NCBI GenBank assembly: GCA_020720115.1
Contig: DYPD01000019.1
Location: 1-43,682, forward strand
Length of the DNA stretch: 43,682 nt
Reading direction: 5' to 3'
DNA from: Thiomargarita sp.
Lineage (GTDB): Bacteria; Pseudomonadota; Gammaproteobacteria; Beggiatoales; Beggiatoaceae
Below the pieces are notes generated by a model. It was given only the letters and a program-made list of their open reading frames with translations, was not told the origin of the DNA and did not search any database. The translations under genes and the position numbers were made by a program. Positions 1 through 7,956 of this stretch are shown here, one piece after another. How positions within the stretch are numbered: position 1 is the stretch's first letter; each line of letters opens with the position of its first letter.

Positions 1-82
1 CATTGCAGTATTCGTGCTTGGTGTCGCTCAAGCGTTCTTGTTCCAGATAGGCTTGTGGGGTGAGTTTTAGAACGGCGGTCAT
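1..82 (-). CDS. Uma2-family (DUF820) endonuclease-like protein, N-terminal part only
   Basis: The first 27 codons are visible on the minus strand; the rest lies outside the window. The start is well supported by AAGGAG about 7 bases before the ATG at 82-80. The residues (MTAVLKLTPQAYLEQERL, then SDTKHEYCN) match the conserved opening of Uma2 proteins, where a YLxxE segment is followed by KHEYxxG. Uma2 proteins belong to the PD-(D/E)XK nuclease superfamily and are abundant in cyanobacteria and some sulfur-oxidising gammaproteobacteria; their cellular role is unknown. The neighbouring gene at 113-685 is also PD-(D/E)XK-like and ends 30 bases upstream on the same strand, so the two may be co-transcribed. 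The family call rests on a short N-terminus only. Confidence 0.6.
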   Translation of the reverse strand, partial: MTAVLKLTPQAYLEQERLSDTKHEYCN

Positions 83-112
83 GGTGTTTCTCCTTTGCCT
101 GATTCAATGAGA

Positions 113-685
113 TTATTTGCTCAACAGTGGATTAAACTGTTTAGGTTGAAAACCGTTAGGCACGGTTAATTGAAAATACTCATCATGAATCGCCGCCAGA
201 TATAAACCAGCATCCAGGGTTTTTTGTAGAATTTCTTGATTAGGCACTTCTACATAAGCCACCATGCCATAGAGTTTTTTATTGGCATGTTCAGGAAAAG
301 CGCGCGGAAATTTTTCCATAATATTTAGGACTTGCGCTAAATTTTTTTCACTTAAAAAAGTTCTAACTCTTATAACAAAAGCTTCGTTGCGTGTACCGTT
401 GCTATATGCCAGTACGTCAATATCCTGGTATTCGTCAAATACCGCAGATTCCACCCGTTGACAAGTAGTTTCAATACCGAATCTTTCCTGCAAAATCTTG
501 CGCATCGCCGGAAATGCCTGACCTTCTTCAAAAATTCCGAATTTGTTTTCAAAATTGTAAAACTGTTCACCTAATTTAGTTCGTTTTTTACGCAATTTTT
601 GGTTGATTTCTTTTAACTCGCGGTCAGTCTCTTTTTGTGCAATGGCGATACTGTCAACAAGAAATTTGAGTTCTTGGTCGGTCAT
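113..685 (-). CDS. PD-(D/E)XK-like (DUF3782-type) hypothetical protein with altered catalytic motif
   Basis: This 190-residue protein has a charged, probably coiled-coil N-terminus (about residues 1-45) followed by a compact alpha/beta domain. Its order (LGEQFYNFENKFGIFEEG, then a DIDVLAYS strand, then a V-x-V-x-T strand) resembles DUF3782-like proteins, which are assigned to the PD-(D/E)XK nuclease superfamily. Usual members read roughly VxxEVKT at the second strand; here it is FVIRVRTFLS, so the acidic residue and the lysine are both arginine. The metal-dependent nuclease reaction is therefore doubtful, and a binding-only role or decay is possible. It has no signal peptide or membrane segment. 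It lies upstream of the Uma2-like gene on the same strand, 30 bases apart. Family membership is by pattern recognition, with moderate certainty. Confidence 0.55.
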   Translation of the reverse strand: MTDQELKFLVDSIAIAQKETDRELKEINQKLRKKRTKLGEQFYNFENKFGIFEEGQAFPAMRKILQERFGIETTCQRVESAVFDEYQDIDVLAYSNGTRNEAFVIRVRTFLSEKNLAQVLNIMEKFPRAFPEHANKKLYGMVAYVEVPNQEILQKTLDAGLYLAAIHDEYFQLTVPNGFQPKQFNPLLSK

Positions 686-700
686 GTTAAGTTCATCCGT

Positions 701-790
701 TTAGGCTTGTTTTTGGAGTAATGCAATCATTTCTTTTAGATAACCAATTTCTTTGGCTTGTTGTTCAATCATCAGTTGGCATTTTTCTAA
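701..790 (-). pseudogene. C-terminal coiled-coil remnant of a lost gene
   Basis: A minus-strand frame ending in TAA at 703-701 encodes a heptad-like tail (EKCQLMIEQQAKEIGYLKEM, then IALLQKQA). Such tails are common at the C-terminus of small phage-type or Cro/CI-type regulators. The frame has no start codon or preceding domain: upstream it runs straight into the repeat-like sequence at about 790-930. It ends 15 bases before the start of the PD-(D/E)XK-like gene, as an operon partner would. I infer a gene truncated by arrival of the repeat element. The identity of the lost domain cannot be seen. Confidence 0.35.
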
Positions 791-935
791 TTTGCCTGCC
801 TTTCGGCGGTGCGTTGCCGCACATATGTAAAGCCGCCGTGTAAGTGAGCAGCGTTTTCTCATGTCGGCGTTCCACGCGGCACGGCTTCGCCTGTGTATCG
901 TCTGTGCGCGGTTGTCTATACCGATGCTTCAATAA
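790..935. repeat. Probable dispersed palindromic repeat element
   Basis: The stretch holds nested inverted repeats: a CGGCGG/CCGCCG pair near 803-839 encloses GTGCG-TTGC-CGCAC. On the minus strand one frame translates as MCGNAPPKGRQ, a peptide I recall as a recurring spurious translation of intergenic repeats in several bacterial genomes. Nothing in it looks like a real gene. It forms most of the gene-free region 704-1025, the remainder being an AT-rich spacer and the terminator at 972-1006. The element class is not one I can name, and genome-wide copy number is unknown. Confidence 0.35.
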
Positions 936-971
936 CACATTAAGATAAAGAGTTTCAAGCTTAAAAACGCC

Positions 972-1006
972 AAAAGCCGCCGAGGTTTTTAATCTCAGCG
1001 GCTTTT
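972..1006. terminator. Bidirectional intrinsic terminator
   Basis: AAAAGCCGCCGAG pairs with CTCAGCGGCTTTT with one mismatch around a 9-base AT-rich loop; A and T runs flank it, so it can act on both strands. It lies 20 bases beyond the stop of the alpha-E gene (minus strand), which it most likely terminates. Confidence 0.8.
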
Positions 1007-1025
1007 GCGTGCATAGGGTAGGAAA

Positions 1026-2009
1026 TTAGGTGTGTATCCGCCCGCTGAAGTAGGCGCTGTCAATGTGGTTATGCACTTGTCCTAAGCCGACTTGTAGCGT
1101 ATCAATAAAATTATGCAATTGTTGCGGTTGCTCAGCTAGCAAAGCCAAATCTGCTGCGCTGATTTTGCGCTTGAGGCGTTCTAGGCTGCCTAGGGTTTGT
1201 CCATTGCCTGGTAGGTCTTTCAGATGTGTTTCTACTTGTTCTAAACAGAAATATAAAGCTCTAGGGAAAAGTGAATCTTGCAGCAAAAATTGCAACGCAT
1301 CTCTACCGCGTACCCGCACTAGCCCGGTGGCACGGCGGTACATCTGGTAAGCGGTGAGAGATTTCAATACGCTCATCCATTGGATGCTTTCAAAGGGCTT
1401 GAGGGTGGCTAATTGCATCTGCTGTCCCTGTTCGTCCTGCTGTTGGCTTTGGGTCATTTGTAGCAGGTTAGTGGAGCGCACATCCAGCGTGCGTGTCACC
1501 ATATCGGCGCGTTCTAAGTAACAACCAATTTCCAAAAAGGTATACACCTGATCGCGGTTCATGCTGCCATAGAGCAAGCCGGTGAGCTGTTGCGTTTGGC
1601 GAATCAGATCACGCAAAAATGGATAGCGATTGTGCTTGGGTAAGCCGTTGGCGAGCGTGCGTTTTGACCATAAATACAGGTCGTTGAGTTGTTCCCAGGC
1701 TTCACGGGGAATCAAATCGCGGGTGGTGCGCAAATTTTCCCGTGCATAACTTAAAGAATTGAGTATTGAAGCGGGGCTGTCTTCGCTGATGAGGAAAGAA
1801 ACGACTTCGTTTTCTCCGGCTTGCGGATAGATTTGGTAAAACTGCGCTTCGCTACCGGAGATGGCTATCAATGGGTCCCAGCCAACGCCTAAAGATTTGG
1901 GTAAATCCAGCAACAGACTGCTGTGTACATTAATCAGGCGGGCAGTGTTTTCAGCGCGTTCTAAATAACGGGATAACCAGTAAACATTGCAGGCTACACG
2001 GGCTAACAT
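1026..2009 (-). CDS. Alpha-E domain protein (stand-alone)
   Basis: This 327-residue protein is almost entirely helical and begins with the alpha-E family hallmark MLARVACNVYWLSRYLERAE, with further conserved stretches such as LEIGCYLERADMVTRTLDVR near residues 160-180. It corresponds to COG2307 (formerly DUF403). Iyer and Aravind's genomic analysis of ATP-grasp amidoligases linked alpha-E proteins with circularly permuted ATP-grasp enzymes, transglutaminase-fold proteins and sometimes the proteasome-like Anbu, proposing peptide synthesis or protein tagging; the biochemistry is unproven. Here it follows the ATP-grasp gene on the same strand (87 bases) and ends at the terminator 972-1006, so the pair looks like an operon. 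A second alpha-E domain is fused in the gene at 11326-13977. It has no signal peptide and is probably cytoplasmic. Confidence 0.9.
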   Translation of the reverse strand: MLARVACNVYWLSRYLERAENTARLINVHSSLLLDLPKSLGVGWDPLIAISGSEAQFYQIYPQAGENEVVSFLISEDSPASILNSLSYARENLRTTRDLIPREAWEQLNDLYLWSKRTLANGLPKHNRYPFLRDLIRQTQQLTGLLYGSMNRDQVYTFLEIGCYLERADMVTRTLDVRSTNLLQMTQSQQQDEQGQQMQLATLKPFESIQWMSVLKSLTAYQMYRRATGLVRVRGRDALQFLLQDSLFPRALYFCLEQVETHLKDLPGNGQTLGSLERLKRKISAADLALLAEQPQQLHNFIDTLQVGLGQVHNHIDSAYFSGRIHT

Positions 2010-2096
2010 AGTGTTTTCTCTTAACTTTTATAGGAAGCAGTAAAGCTGGAAAGGCTTCAACTTTATCAGAACAGGTCACTGAATTACGCTTCAGTT

Positions 2097-3569
2097 TTAT
2101 AACTCCATATCCATCACCCAGGTGTCTTTGCTGCCGCCGCCTTGGGAGGAATTAACCACCAGCGAGCCTTCGCGCAATGCCACGCGGGTCAAGCCGCCGG
2201 TGGTAATGGCGGTGGTTTCGCCCTGCAAAATAAAGGGGCGCAAATCCACATGCCGAGGTACGATTTTGCCATCGCACAAGGTCGGTGCAGTAGACAGGCT
2301 TAAGGTCGGTTGGGCGATGTAATTGCGCGGATTTTCTTCAATGAGTTGTTTGAATTTTTCGCGCTCTTCAGGCGTGCTCATGGGACCAATTAACATGCCG
2401 TAACCACCGGATTCGTTGGCAGGTTTGACCACCAATTCGTGCAAATGCGCCAGCACATATTCGCGCTCTTTGTCATTCATGCAGAGATAAGTGGGCACAT
2501 TGGGAATAATAGGTTCTTCGTCCAGATAATATTTGATAATTTTTGGCACAAAGGCATACACCACCTTGTCATCCGCCACGCCCGAACCCGGCGCATTTGC
2601 TAACGCCACGCGCCCTTGTCGCCAAGCGCGTAGCAAGCCAGGCACACCGAGCGCGGATTCGGGATTAAAGATTTCGGGGTCCATAAACCAGTCGTCAATG
2701 CGGCGGTAAATCACATCTACCCGCTTTAGACCATCCACATTGCGCATGTACACGCAATCGTTCGCGCCCACCACCAAATCACTGCCTTGCACTAATTCCA
2801 CGCCCATTTGCTGCGCCAGATAAGCGTGCTCAAAATAGGCAGAATTGTAGATGCCAGGCGTCAACACCACCACTTCCGGGTTTTCGTAACGGCGTTTGGG
2901 GGGGGCGAGAGAAACCAGCATTTCATATAACTGCGCCGGGTAGTCATCTACAGGTAAGATGCTGTATTGTCCAAATAATTCTGGAAAAGTGCGTTTCATC
3001 ACCAGGCGGTTTTCTAGCATATAAGACACGCCAGAAGGCACGCGCAAATTGTCTTCTAGCACATACAGAGTGCCGGTTTTGTCGCGCACCAGATCACTGC
3101 CGCAGATGTTTGCCCACACCCCATGCGGCGGCGTGATGCCCACGCATTGCTGGCGAAAATCCTTAGATTTCAGCACAGTTTCAGCGGGTACTATGCCGTC
3201 TTTGAGAATTTTCTGCTCATTATACAAATCATTGAGAAACAAATTGAGTGCTGTCAAACGTTGCTTTAAGCCCGCTTCGGTGCGCTCCCATTCGCGGCGT
3301 TCGATAATGCGCGGAATAATATCAAAGGGCCAATTACGGTCAATATTGCCGCCTTCGGTATACACCGTAAAAGTAATGCCCATGATTTGGATTGCCAATT
3401 CAGCCGCATTTTTGCGCTCGCGCAACGCATTGTCATCCAAACTTGCCAAGTAATCGCGCAAAGCACAGGCAGCGATCTGCTTATTTCGGCAGGGTGCGAG
3501 TAATTCGTCATAAAATCCAGCTAAACGGGTCTGATAATCTTGCCAATCAATGGTCATGGAAGTACTCAT
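2097..3569 (-). CDS. Circularly permuted type 2 ATP-grasp protein (stand-alone)
   Basis: The protein has about 490 residues counted from the ATG at 3569; an in-frame ATG nine codons upstream is possible, but the internal start has AAGAGA at a reasonable distance. It matches COG2308 (DUF404/DUF407). Numbering from the longer start, conserved segments include [17 protein letters not shown] (181-197), [17 protein letters not shown] (286-302), a glycine-rich [10 protein letters not shown] (391-400) and RHVDLRPF (448-455), as expected for an intact nucleotide- and metal-binding ATP-grasp fold. Such enzymes are predicted to ligate a carboxylate to an amine using ATP; the substrates are unknown. The alpha-E gene follows. 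The ATP-grasp/alpha-E fusion at 11326-13977 is a paralogue with a weaker glycine-rich loop. Confidence 0.9.
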   Translation of the reverse strand: MSTSMTIDWQDYQTRLAGFYDELLAPCRNKQIAACALRDYLASLDDNALRERKNAAELAIQIMGITFTVYTEGGNIDRNWPFDIIPRIIERREWERTEAGLKQRLTALNLFLNDLYNEQKILKDGIVPAETVLKSKDFRQQCVGITPPHGVWANICGSDLVRDKTGTLYVLEDNLRVPSGVSYMLENRLVMKRTFPELFGQYSILPVDDYPAQLYEMLVSLAPPKRRYENPEVVVLTPGIYNSAYFEHAYLAQQMGVELVQGSDLVVGANDCVYMRNVDGLKRVDVIYRRIDDWFMDPEIFNPESALGVPGLLRAWRQGRVALANAPGSGVADDKVVYAFVPKIIKYYLDEEPIIPNVPTYLCMNDKEREYVLAHLHELVVKPANESGGYGMLIGPMSTPEEREKFKQLIEENPRNYIAQPTLSLSTAPTLCDGKIVPRHVDLRPFILQGETTAITTGGLTRVALREGSLVVNSSQGGGSKDTWVMDMEL

Positions 3570-4043
3570 AAATTCAGTCTCTTGAATGCAACGCACAAAG
3601 CGGATTCAGTGCCAGTTTTTCAGTTCGCACAGAACGGCCGTAAATCTTTTGTAAATCATTAGCTTATAAATCTTTCAACACAGGCAACACAGGCAACACA
3701 GGCATCATCGGTCAAATTTGCATTATTATAGGTCGTACAGAAAATGCGTTGCACTAAAAATCAGCAAGGCTGCACCAACCAACGCCAGCACAGCACACAA
3801 ATCCAGCACCTGTTATTCTGAAGTCAAGATTACAAGCTTGCCGCACATGGCGCAAGCTTGTTGCCAGACTATACTCATGCCCGTCAGAAACTGCATTTTT
3901 CGTTCTATCAAATACACCCGTGTGCAAAACGGCTTAAGAACTGTTTATTGCAGGATTGGTGTTCCGTTAGATTTGCACTATCATGACCACAATCAACCAG
4001 CCAAGGGATGACCGTTTTTTCACTCAAAGGACACCGATATTTT
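3570..4043. other. Gene-free divergent spacer with short repeats
   Basis: This 474-base spacer separates divergent operons and should hold both promoters, though I see no convincing -35/-10 pair. It contains three tandem copies of CAACACAGG (3676-3702) and two direct copies of the palindrome CAAGCTTG near 3834-3860. A plus-strand frame at 3718-4011 lacks any domain or ribosome site and looks spurious. On the minus strand, 3726-3809 could encode a 27-residue hydrophobic peptide (VLDLCAVLALVGAALLIFSA, then THFLYDL), but only from a GTG without a visible Shine-Dalgarno. Confidence 0.5.
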
Positions 4044-5216
4044 ATGAATAAATCTATTTGCATGGTGGTATTTTCTTATTATCCCGCCGATCCGCGTCCT
4101 CGCCGCGAAGCCGAAGCTTTAATTGATGCAGGTTTTAGCGTAGACATGATTTGTTTACGCAACCGCAATGAAAGCGCACAAGAAACTGTGCATGGTGTAA
4201 CTATTTATCGAATGCCGCTACAAAAACAACGCGGTGGTAAATTACGTTATTTGTGGGAGTACTTCTATTTTGGATTACTGGCATTGCTCAAGGTGTCTTG
4301 GCTTTTCCTGCGCAAAGGGTATCGTATTATCCATGTGCATAATATGCCAGATGTTCTGGTGTTTACCGCTTTATTACCGCGTTTATTGGGACGCAAAGTT
4401 GTTTTAGATTTGCATGATCCCATGCCAGAAGTCTTTATTGCTAAATACGAGATGGCAGATACCCACCCAGTGATTAAAACCCTGCGTGTTTTAGAAAAAT
4501 TCAGCATTGCTTTTGCACACCAGGTACTCACGCCCAATATTGCTTTTGAAAAACTCTTTGTTGGACGTAGTTGTAAAGCCAATAAAGTTGCAGTCATTAT
4601 GAATTCCCCTGACGAATCTATTTTTACCCCACAAACACCACAACCTGCGCAGAAAAAAGACTCTTTTATTGTCATGTATCACGGCACTATTGTTGAACGT
4701 AATGGCTTAGATACCGCCATTTATGCCATTGCTCAATTAAAAGATAAGATTCCCGGTTTGGAGTTTCATGTCTATGGTGAAGGGGATTTCGTGCAGCAAT
4801 TCTTGCAAATCAAAGAATCATTAAGTCTGGGTGATACAGTTCAATATCATGGCTTTACCCCCTTAGAAGAAATTGCAGCAGCATTAAAAACCATTGATAT
4901 AGGCGTGATTCCTAATAAGCGCAGCCCTTTTACCGAAATCAATATGCCAACCCGTATTTTTGAATGCTTGCGCATGGGCAAACCCGTGATTGCACCTAAT
5001 ACACAAGGCATTCGAGATTATTTCAGTCCACAAGATTTATTCTTCTTTGAACCAGGAGAGGTAGATGATTTAGCAAAAGTCATTCTCCAGGCTTATGAAA
5101 ATCCGGCATTACGCGACACAGTTTTGCACAATGGCTTAAAAATCTGCGAAGCCCATTGGTGGATCAATGAAAAACAAGCTTTAGTTAAACTTGAAGCCGC
5201 TTTACTAGGAAACTAA
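4044..5216 (+). CDS. Glycosyltransferase family 4 (GT-B fold)
   Basis: The protein has about 390 residues from ATG 4044, preceded by AAAGGA; an upstream ATG at 4008 is in frame but adds twelve unconserved residues. The N-terminal domain opens with a beta strand (SICMVVFSYYPADPRPRREA) and holds HVHNMPDVLVF and DLHDPMPEV. The C-terminal nucleotide-sugar domain shows YHGTIVERNGLDTAI, then NMPTRIFECLRMGKPVIAP, the usual GT4 donor-binding region. It should transfer a sugar from an activated donor to a growing glycan at the cytoplasmic membrane face; the specificity cannot be read. The following deacetylase-like gene starts 3 bases after the stop, so both probably act on the same surface polysaccharide. 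Codon use here is more AT-rich than in the flanking genes. Confidence 0.88.
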   Translation: MNKSICMVVFSYYPADPRPRREAEALIDAGFSVDMICLRNRNESAQETVHGVTIYRMPLQKQRGGKLRYLWEYFYFGLLALLKVSWLFLRKGYRIIHVHNMPDVLVFTALLPRLLGRKVVLDLHDPMPEVFIAKYEMADTHPVIKTLRVLEKFSIAFAHQVLTPNIAFEKLFVGRSCKANKVAVIMNSPDESIFTPQTPQPAQKKDSFIVMYHGTIVERNGLDTAIYAIAQLKDKIPGLEFHVYGEGDFVQQFLQIKESLSLGDTVQYHGFTPLEEIAAALKTIDIGVIPNKRSPFTEINMPTRIFECLRMGKPVIAPNTQGIRDYFSPQDLFFFEPGEVDDLAKVILQAYENPALRDTVLHNGLKICEAHWWINEKQALVKLEAALLGN

Positions 5217-5219
5217 CAG

Positions 5220-7199
5220 ATGAAAAAGTTTATTGTTATTTTTGCACTCTTTTGTTTTAGTTCTACACAAGCCGCTGTTGAAGTGGTTTTCTTTGATAAA
5301 ACTGGTTTAGAAGGTTCATTTGTGTATAACCAGGTGCAATTACTGAGCAAATTCTACGGTATCACCAGCATTGATTTACCCGGTGAAAAAGCAAGCGCAG
5401 CTTTTTTACAAGCACATTTACAAGATAAATCTAATCGAGTGCTGGCAGTGATTATTAATGCCGAAGTCTTAGATACATTAGATAATCAACAAACGCTCAA
5501 AGTCTTAAAAGAATTGGCGCCAGAAATACCGGTTTTAATTACCGGCGTGAGAGCCAATACGCCATTGGAAGCACTGCAAATCTGGACTGGAACACTGGTT
5601 TCTGGTGTTGCGGATCAGCGTGATTTTTCTGGGCATTATTTTGTTCATAAACATGGAATTACTAAACAATTGGCGGAGCAGCGTGTGGCGTGGAAGTCTG
5701 CTGACATCAGTTGGTTGCAAGTAGCACCACAAGCGCCTGCTAATATCATTATTCAACTGGAAAACAACTCAGTACAACCTTTGTTTATAGAAACTCAACA
5801 ACAGGGTTTAAAGGTCTTTGTCGCTGGTTTTGTTCAACCAGAAGCCTTTATCGGTGAGAAAATTTGGCGCTTAAATCCACAGCGATTTTTACAAATTGCT
5901 CCGTTAATGTTGGTGATGCAAACGACTTGTGGCGACTATTGCTGGCATATGCCAAAGCCGGTGGCGAATCTGACTATTGATGATCCCTGGCTTACTGAAC
6001 CCTATGGTCCTTTGCATTTTCAAGGTTTATTAGCAGAAATGCAGAAAGCTAAATTTCATACGACTATTGGTTTCATTCCTTGGAATTATGATCGTAGTGA
6101 GCCAGAAGCTATTAATGTATTTAAGGAAAATCCCCGCTATTTTTCTTTATGTATGCACGGCAATAATCATGATCATCGAGAGTTCTACAAATATGTCACA
6201 ACCGAAGCTGATCCTTGGCCAGCTAAAGCTTTAGAAGCCCAGGATTTTAATTTACGTCAGGGATTAGCACGATTAGAGAAACTGCACGCATTGACTGGCT
6301 TGAGTTATGACCGCGTAATGGTATTTCCACACAATATTGCCCCAGAAGGAACGCTAGAGTTGATGAAGAAATATAATTTCTTAGCCACCGTTAATGGCGG
6401 CAATATTCCTTTAGATTCTCCAGAACCCACTGATCCGCTGTTTTATTTTCGTACTGTTTCTACGCAATTTGCTAACTTCCCAAGCTTAGATCGTACCGAG
6501 CCTCAATCATACAAGCCGGCTAGAATTGCCTTAGATTTGTATTTAGGTAATCCGGTGCTGTTTTTTGAGCATGTATTGTTCTTTGCTGACGGCATGGATG
6601 CTTTTAATGCAACCGCAGAGTATGTCAATCACTTACAACCGGATATGCACTGGACTCATCTTGCCGATGTTGCACAACATTTGTATGTGCAACGCAAGGT
6701 GGCTGAGAATCGCTATGAAATTGACGCTTTTAGCCGAAAAATTAAGGTTTATAATCCTACCCAACAAAATGCCGAGTTCATTGTCTATAAAACTATTGTA
6801 CCTGGCGAAGAAATTACTTCTATTCGTTTGGAGGATAATTTACAAAGTTATAACTATCAGCCAGGGGATAAGCAACTCAGCATGGCATTCAGTATTCCAC
6901 CTGGAGAATCTCGTGTATTGGAATTGAAATATGCCAATACCTTAGATTTAACCGGTATTGAATTAGAAAAACCCGATGCGCAAATCAATCGCTTGCGCTG
7001 GATGTCGGATTTCCGAGATATTACCGTGTCTGGTACTTGGTTAGGACGGAAATTTACGCAATGGTATTATGGTTCTGACAGTTACAAAGGGGGGGTGAAA
7101 CAATTGCTACTCTTTGCAGTTATTCTGCTATTGATTTTTGTACTCTTGCTGTGGTGGTTGATTCGTTTTATTCGTAGCCGTTTGCATGCCGTTGCTTGA
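5220..7199 (+). CDS. Membrane-anchored polysaccharide-deacetylase-like protein
   Basis: Residues 1-19 are a clear signal peptide (MKKFIVIFALFCFSSTQA). The middle (about 250-480) looks like a glycoside hydrolase/deacetylase beta/alpha barrel: TIDD at 252-255 resembles the NodB first motif (TxDD) and HGNNHDH at 313-319 resembles the metal-binding HxxxH motif. A beta-rich region follows, then a single transmembrane segment (about 628-652) with a basic cytoplasmic tail. I infer a periplasmic catalytic domain held by the C-terminal helix, acting on an exopolysaccharide or similar glycan. The N-terminal 230 residues are not recognised. It is translationally close to the GT4 gene before it and overlaps the ABC ATPase after it by 14 bases. 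The exact family and substrate remain open. Confidence 0.65.
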   Translation: MKKFIVIFALFCFSSTQAAVEVVFFDKTGLEGSFVYNQVQLLSKFYGITSIDLPGEKASAAFLQAHLQDKSNRVLAVIINAEVLDTLDNQQTLKVLKELAPEIPVLITGVRANTPLEALQIWTGTLVSGVADQRDFSGHYFVHKHGITKQLAEQRVAWKSADISWLQVAPQAPANIIIQLENNSVQPLFIETQQQGLKVFVAGFVQPEAFIGEKIWRLNPQRFLQIAPLMLVMQTTCGDYCWHMPKPVANLTIDDPWLTEPYGPLHFQGLLAEMQKAKFHTTIGFIPWNYDRSEPEAINVFKENPRYFSLCMHGNNHDHREFYKYVTTEADPWPAKALEAQDFNLRQGLARLEKLHALTGLSYDRVMVFPHNIAPEGTLELMKKYNFLATVNGGNIPLDSPEPTDPLFYFRTVSTQFANFPSLDRTEPQSYKPARIALDLYLGNPVLFFEHVLFFADGMDAFNATAEYVNHLQPDMHWTHLADVAQHLYVQRKVAENRYEIDAFSRKIKVYNPTQQNAEFIVYKTIVPGEEITSIRLEDNLQSYNYQPGDKQLSMAFSIPPGESRVLELKYANTLDLTGIELEKPDAQINRLRWMSDFRDITVSGTWLGRKFTQWYYGSDSYKGGVKQLLLFAVILLLIFVLLLWWLIRFIRSRLHAVA

Positions 7200-7956
7200 G
7201 GTTCATCATCTCAGCCTGCAACACCACAATCGCTGGTTGCTGCGCGATATTCATTGCCAGTTTGCCGCAGCTCAGCTTTATGCGATGTTGGGTCCTAATG
7301 GTGCGGGAAAAACCACCCTGTTGCGTCTGTTAGCTGCACTCATCAAGCCTACCGCTGGGCATATTCTGTTACAGCAGCGTGATTTGCAGCATTATGCGCG
7401 GCTGGAATTAGCGCGTCATATCAGCTACATGCCGCAACATTTTCAGTTGGATTTTGGCTTTAGGGTGCGTGAATGGGTGGCGCAAGGGCGTTATCCGCAT
7501 CTGAAGCGTTGGCACGCCTTGGGCGCTGAGGATCAGGCGCACATTGAGGCGGCGCTACACCTAACCGATACCACGCATCTGGAGCAGCGCCTAATTACCC
7601 GCTTGTCTGGCGGTGAGCGCCAGCGGGTGCTGCTAGCGCGTTGTTTGTGTAGCCAAAGCCAGATTCTGTTGCTGGATGAGCCGGTAGCGAATCTTGATGT
7701 GCGCCACCGGCTGGAATTTTTGCAACTCTGCCAAACGCTGGTGCAGCGCGGCAAAACCCTGATTATCAGCCTGCACGACATCAACCAAGCATTGGTTTAC
7801 GCGCAGCAAGTGCTGCTGCTGCAAGGTGGGCGGTTGTTTGCGCAGGGTGCGCCAGCGGAAGTTCTGACGGCTGAAACCATTCAAACAGTGTTCCAAGTAC
7901 AAGCGGTGTTATCTACAACCGCGTTAGCTTCCCCTCGGTTTGAATTCTATGTTTGA
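7186..7956 (+). CDS. FecE/BtuD-type ABC transporter ATP-binding protein
   Basis: This 256-residue ATPase is complete: Walker A GPNGAGKT (36-43), signature LSGGERQR (140-147), Walker B LLLDEP with catalytic Glu165, D-loop NLD, and switch His197. The segment VREWVAQGRYPH is typical of ATPases serving iron-siderophore, haem or cobalamin importers. No permease or periplasmic binding protein lies nearby, so it must work with subunits encoded elsewhere or serve another exporter. It overlaps the deacetylase-like gene by 14 bases and the hybrid kinase by 8, so the three are translationally linked. Its codon use is clearly more GC-rich than the two upstream genes, suggesting it did not arrive with them. 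Confidence 0.88.
   Translation: MPLLEVHHLSLQHHNRWLLRDIHCQFAAAQLYAMLGPNGAGKTTLLRLLAALIKPTAGHILLQQRDLQHYARLELARHISYMPQHFQLDFGFRVREWVAQGRYPHLKRWHALGAEDQAHIEAALHLTDTTHLEQRLITRLSGGERQRVLLARCLCSQSQILLLDEPVANLDVRHRLEFLQLCQTLVQRGKTLIISLHDINQALVYAQQVLLLQGGRLFAQGAPAEVLTAETIQTVFQVQAVLSTTALASPRFEFYV

Noticed and set aside
3718-4011. 97-codon plus-strand reading frame before the GT4 gene
   Set aside because: No recognisable domain, Cys- and His-rich random-looking composition, no ribosome site, and it covers the divergent promoter spacer.
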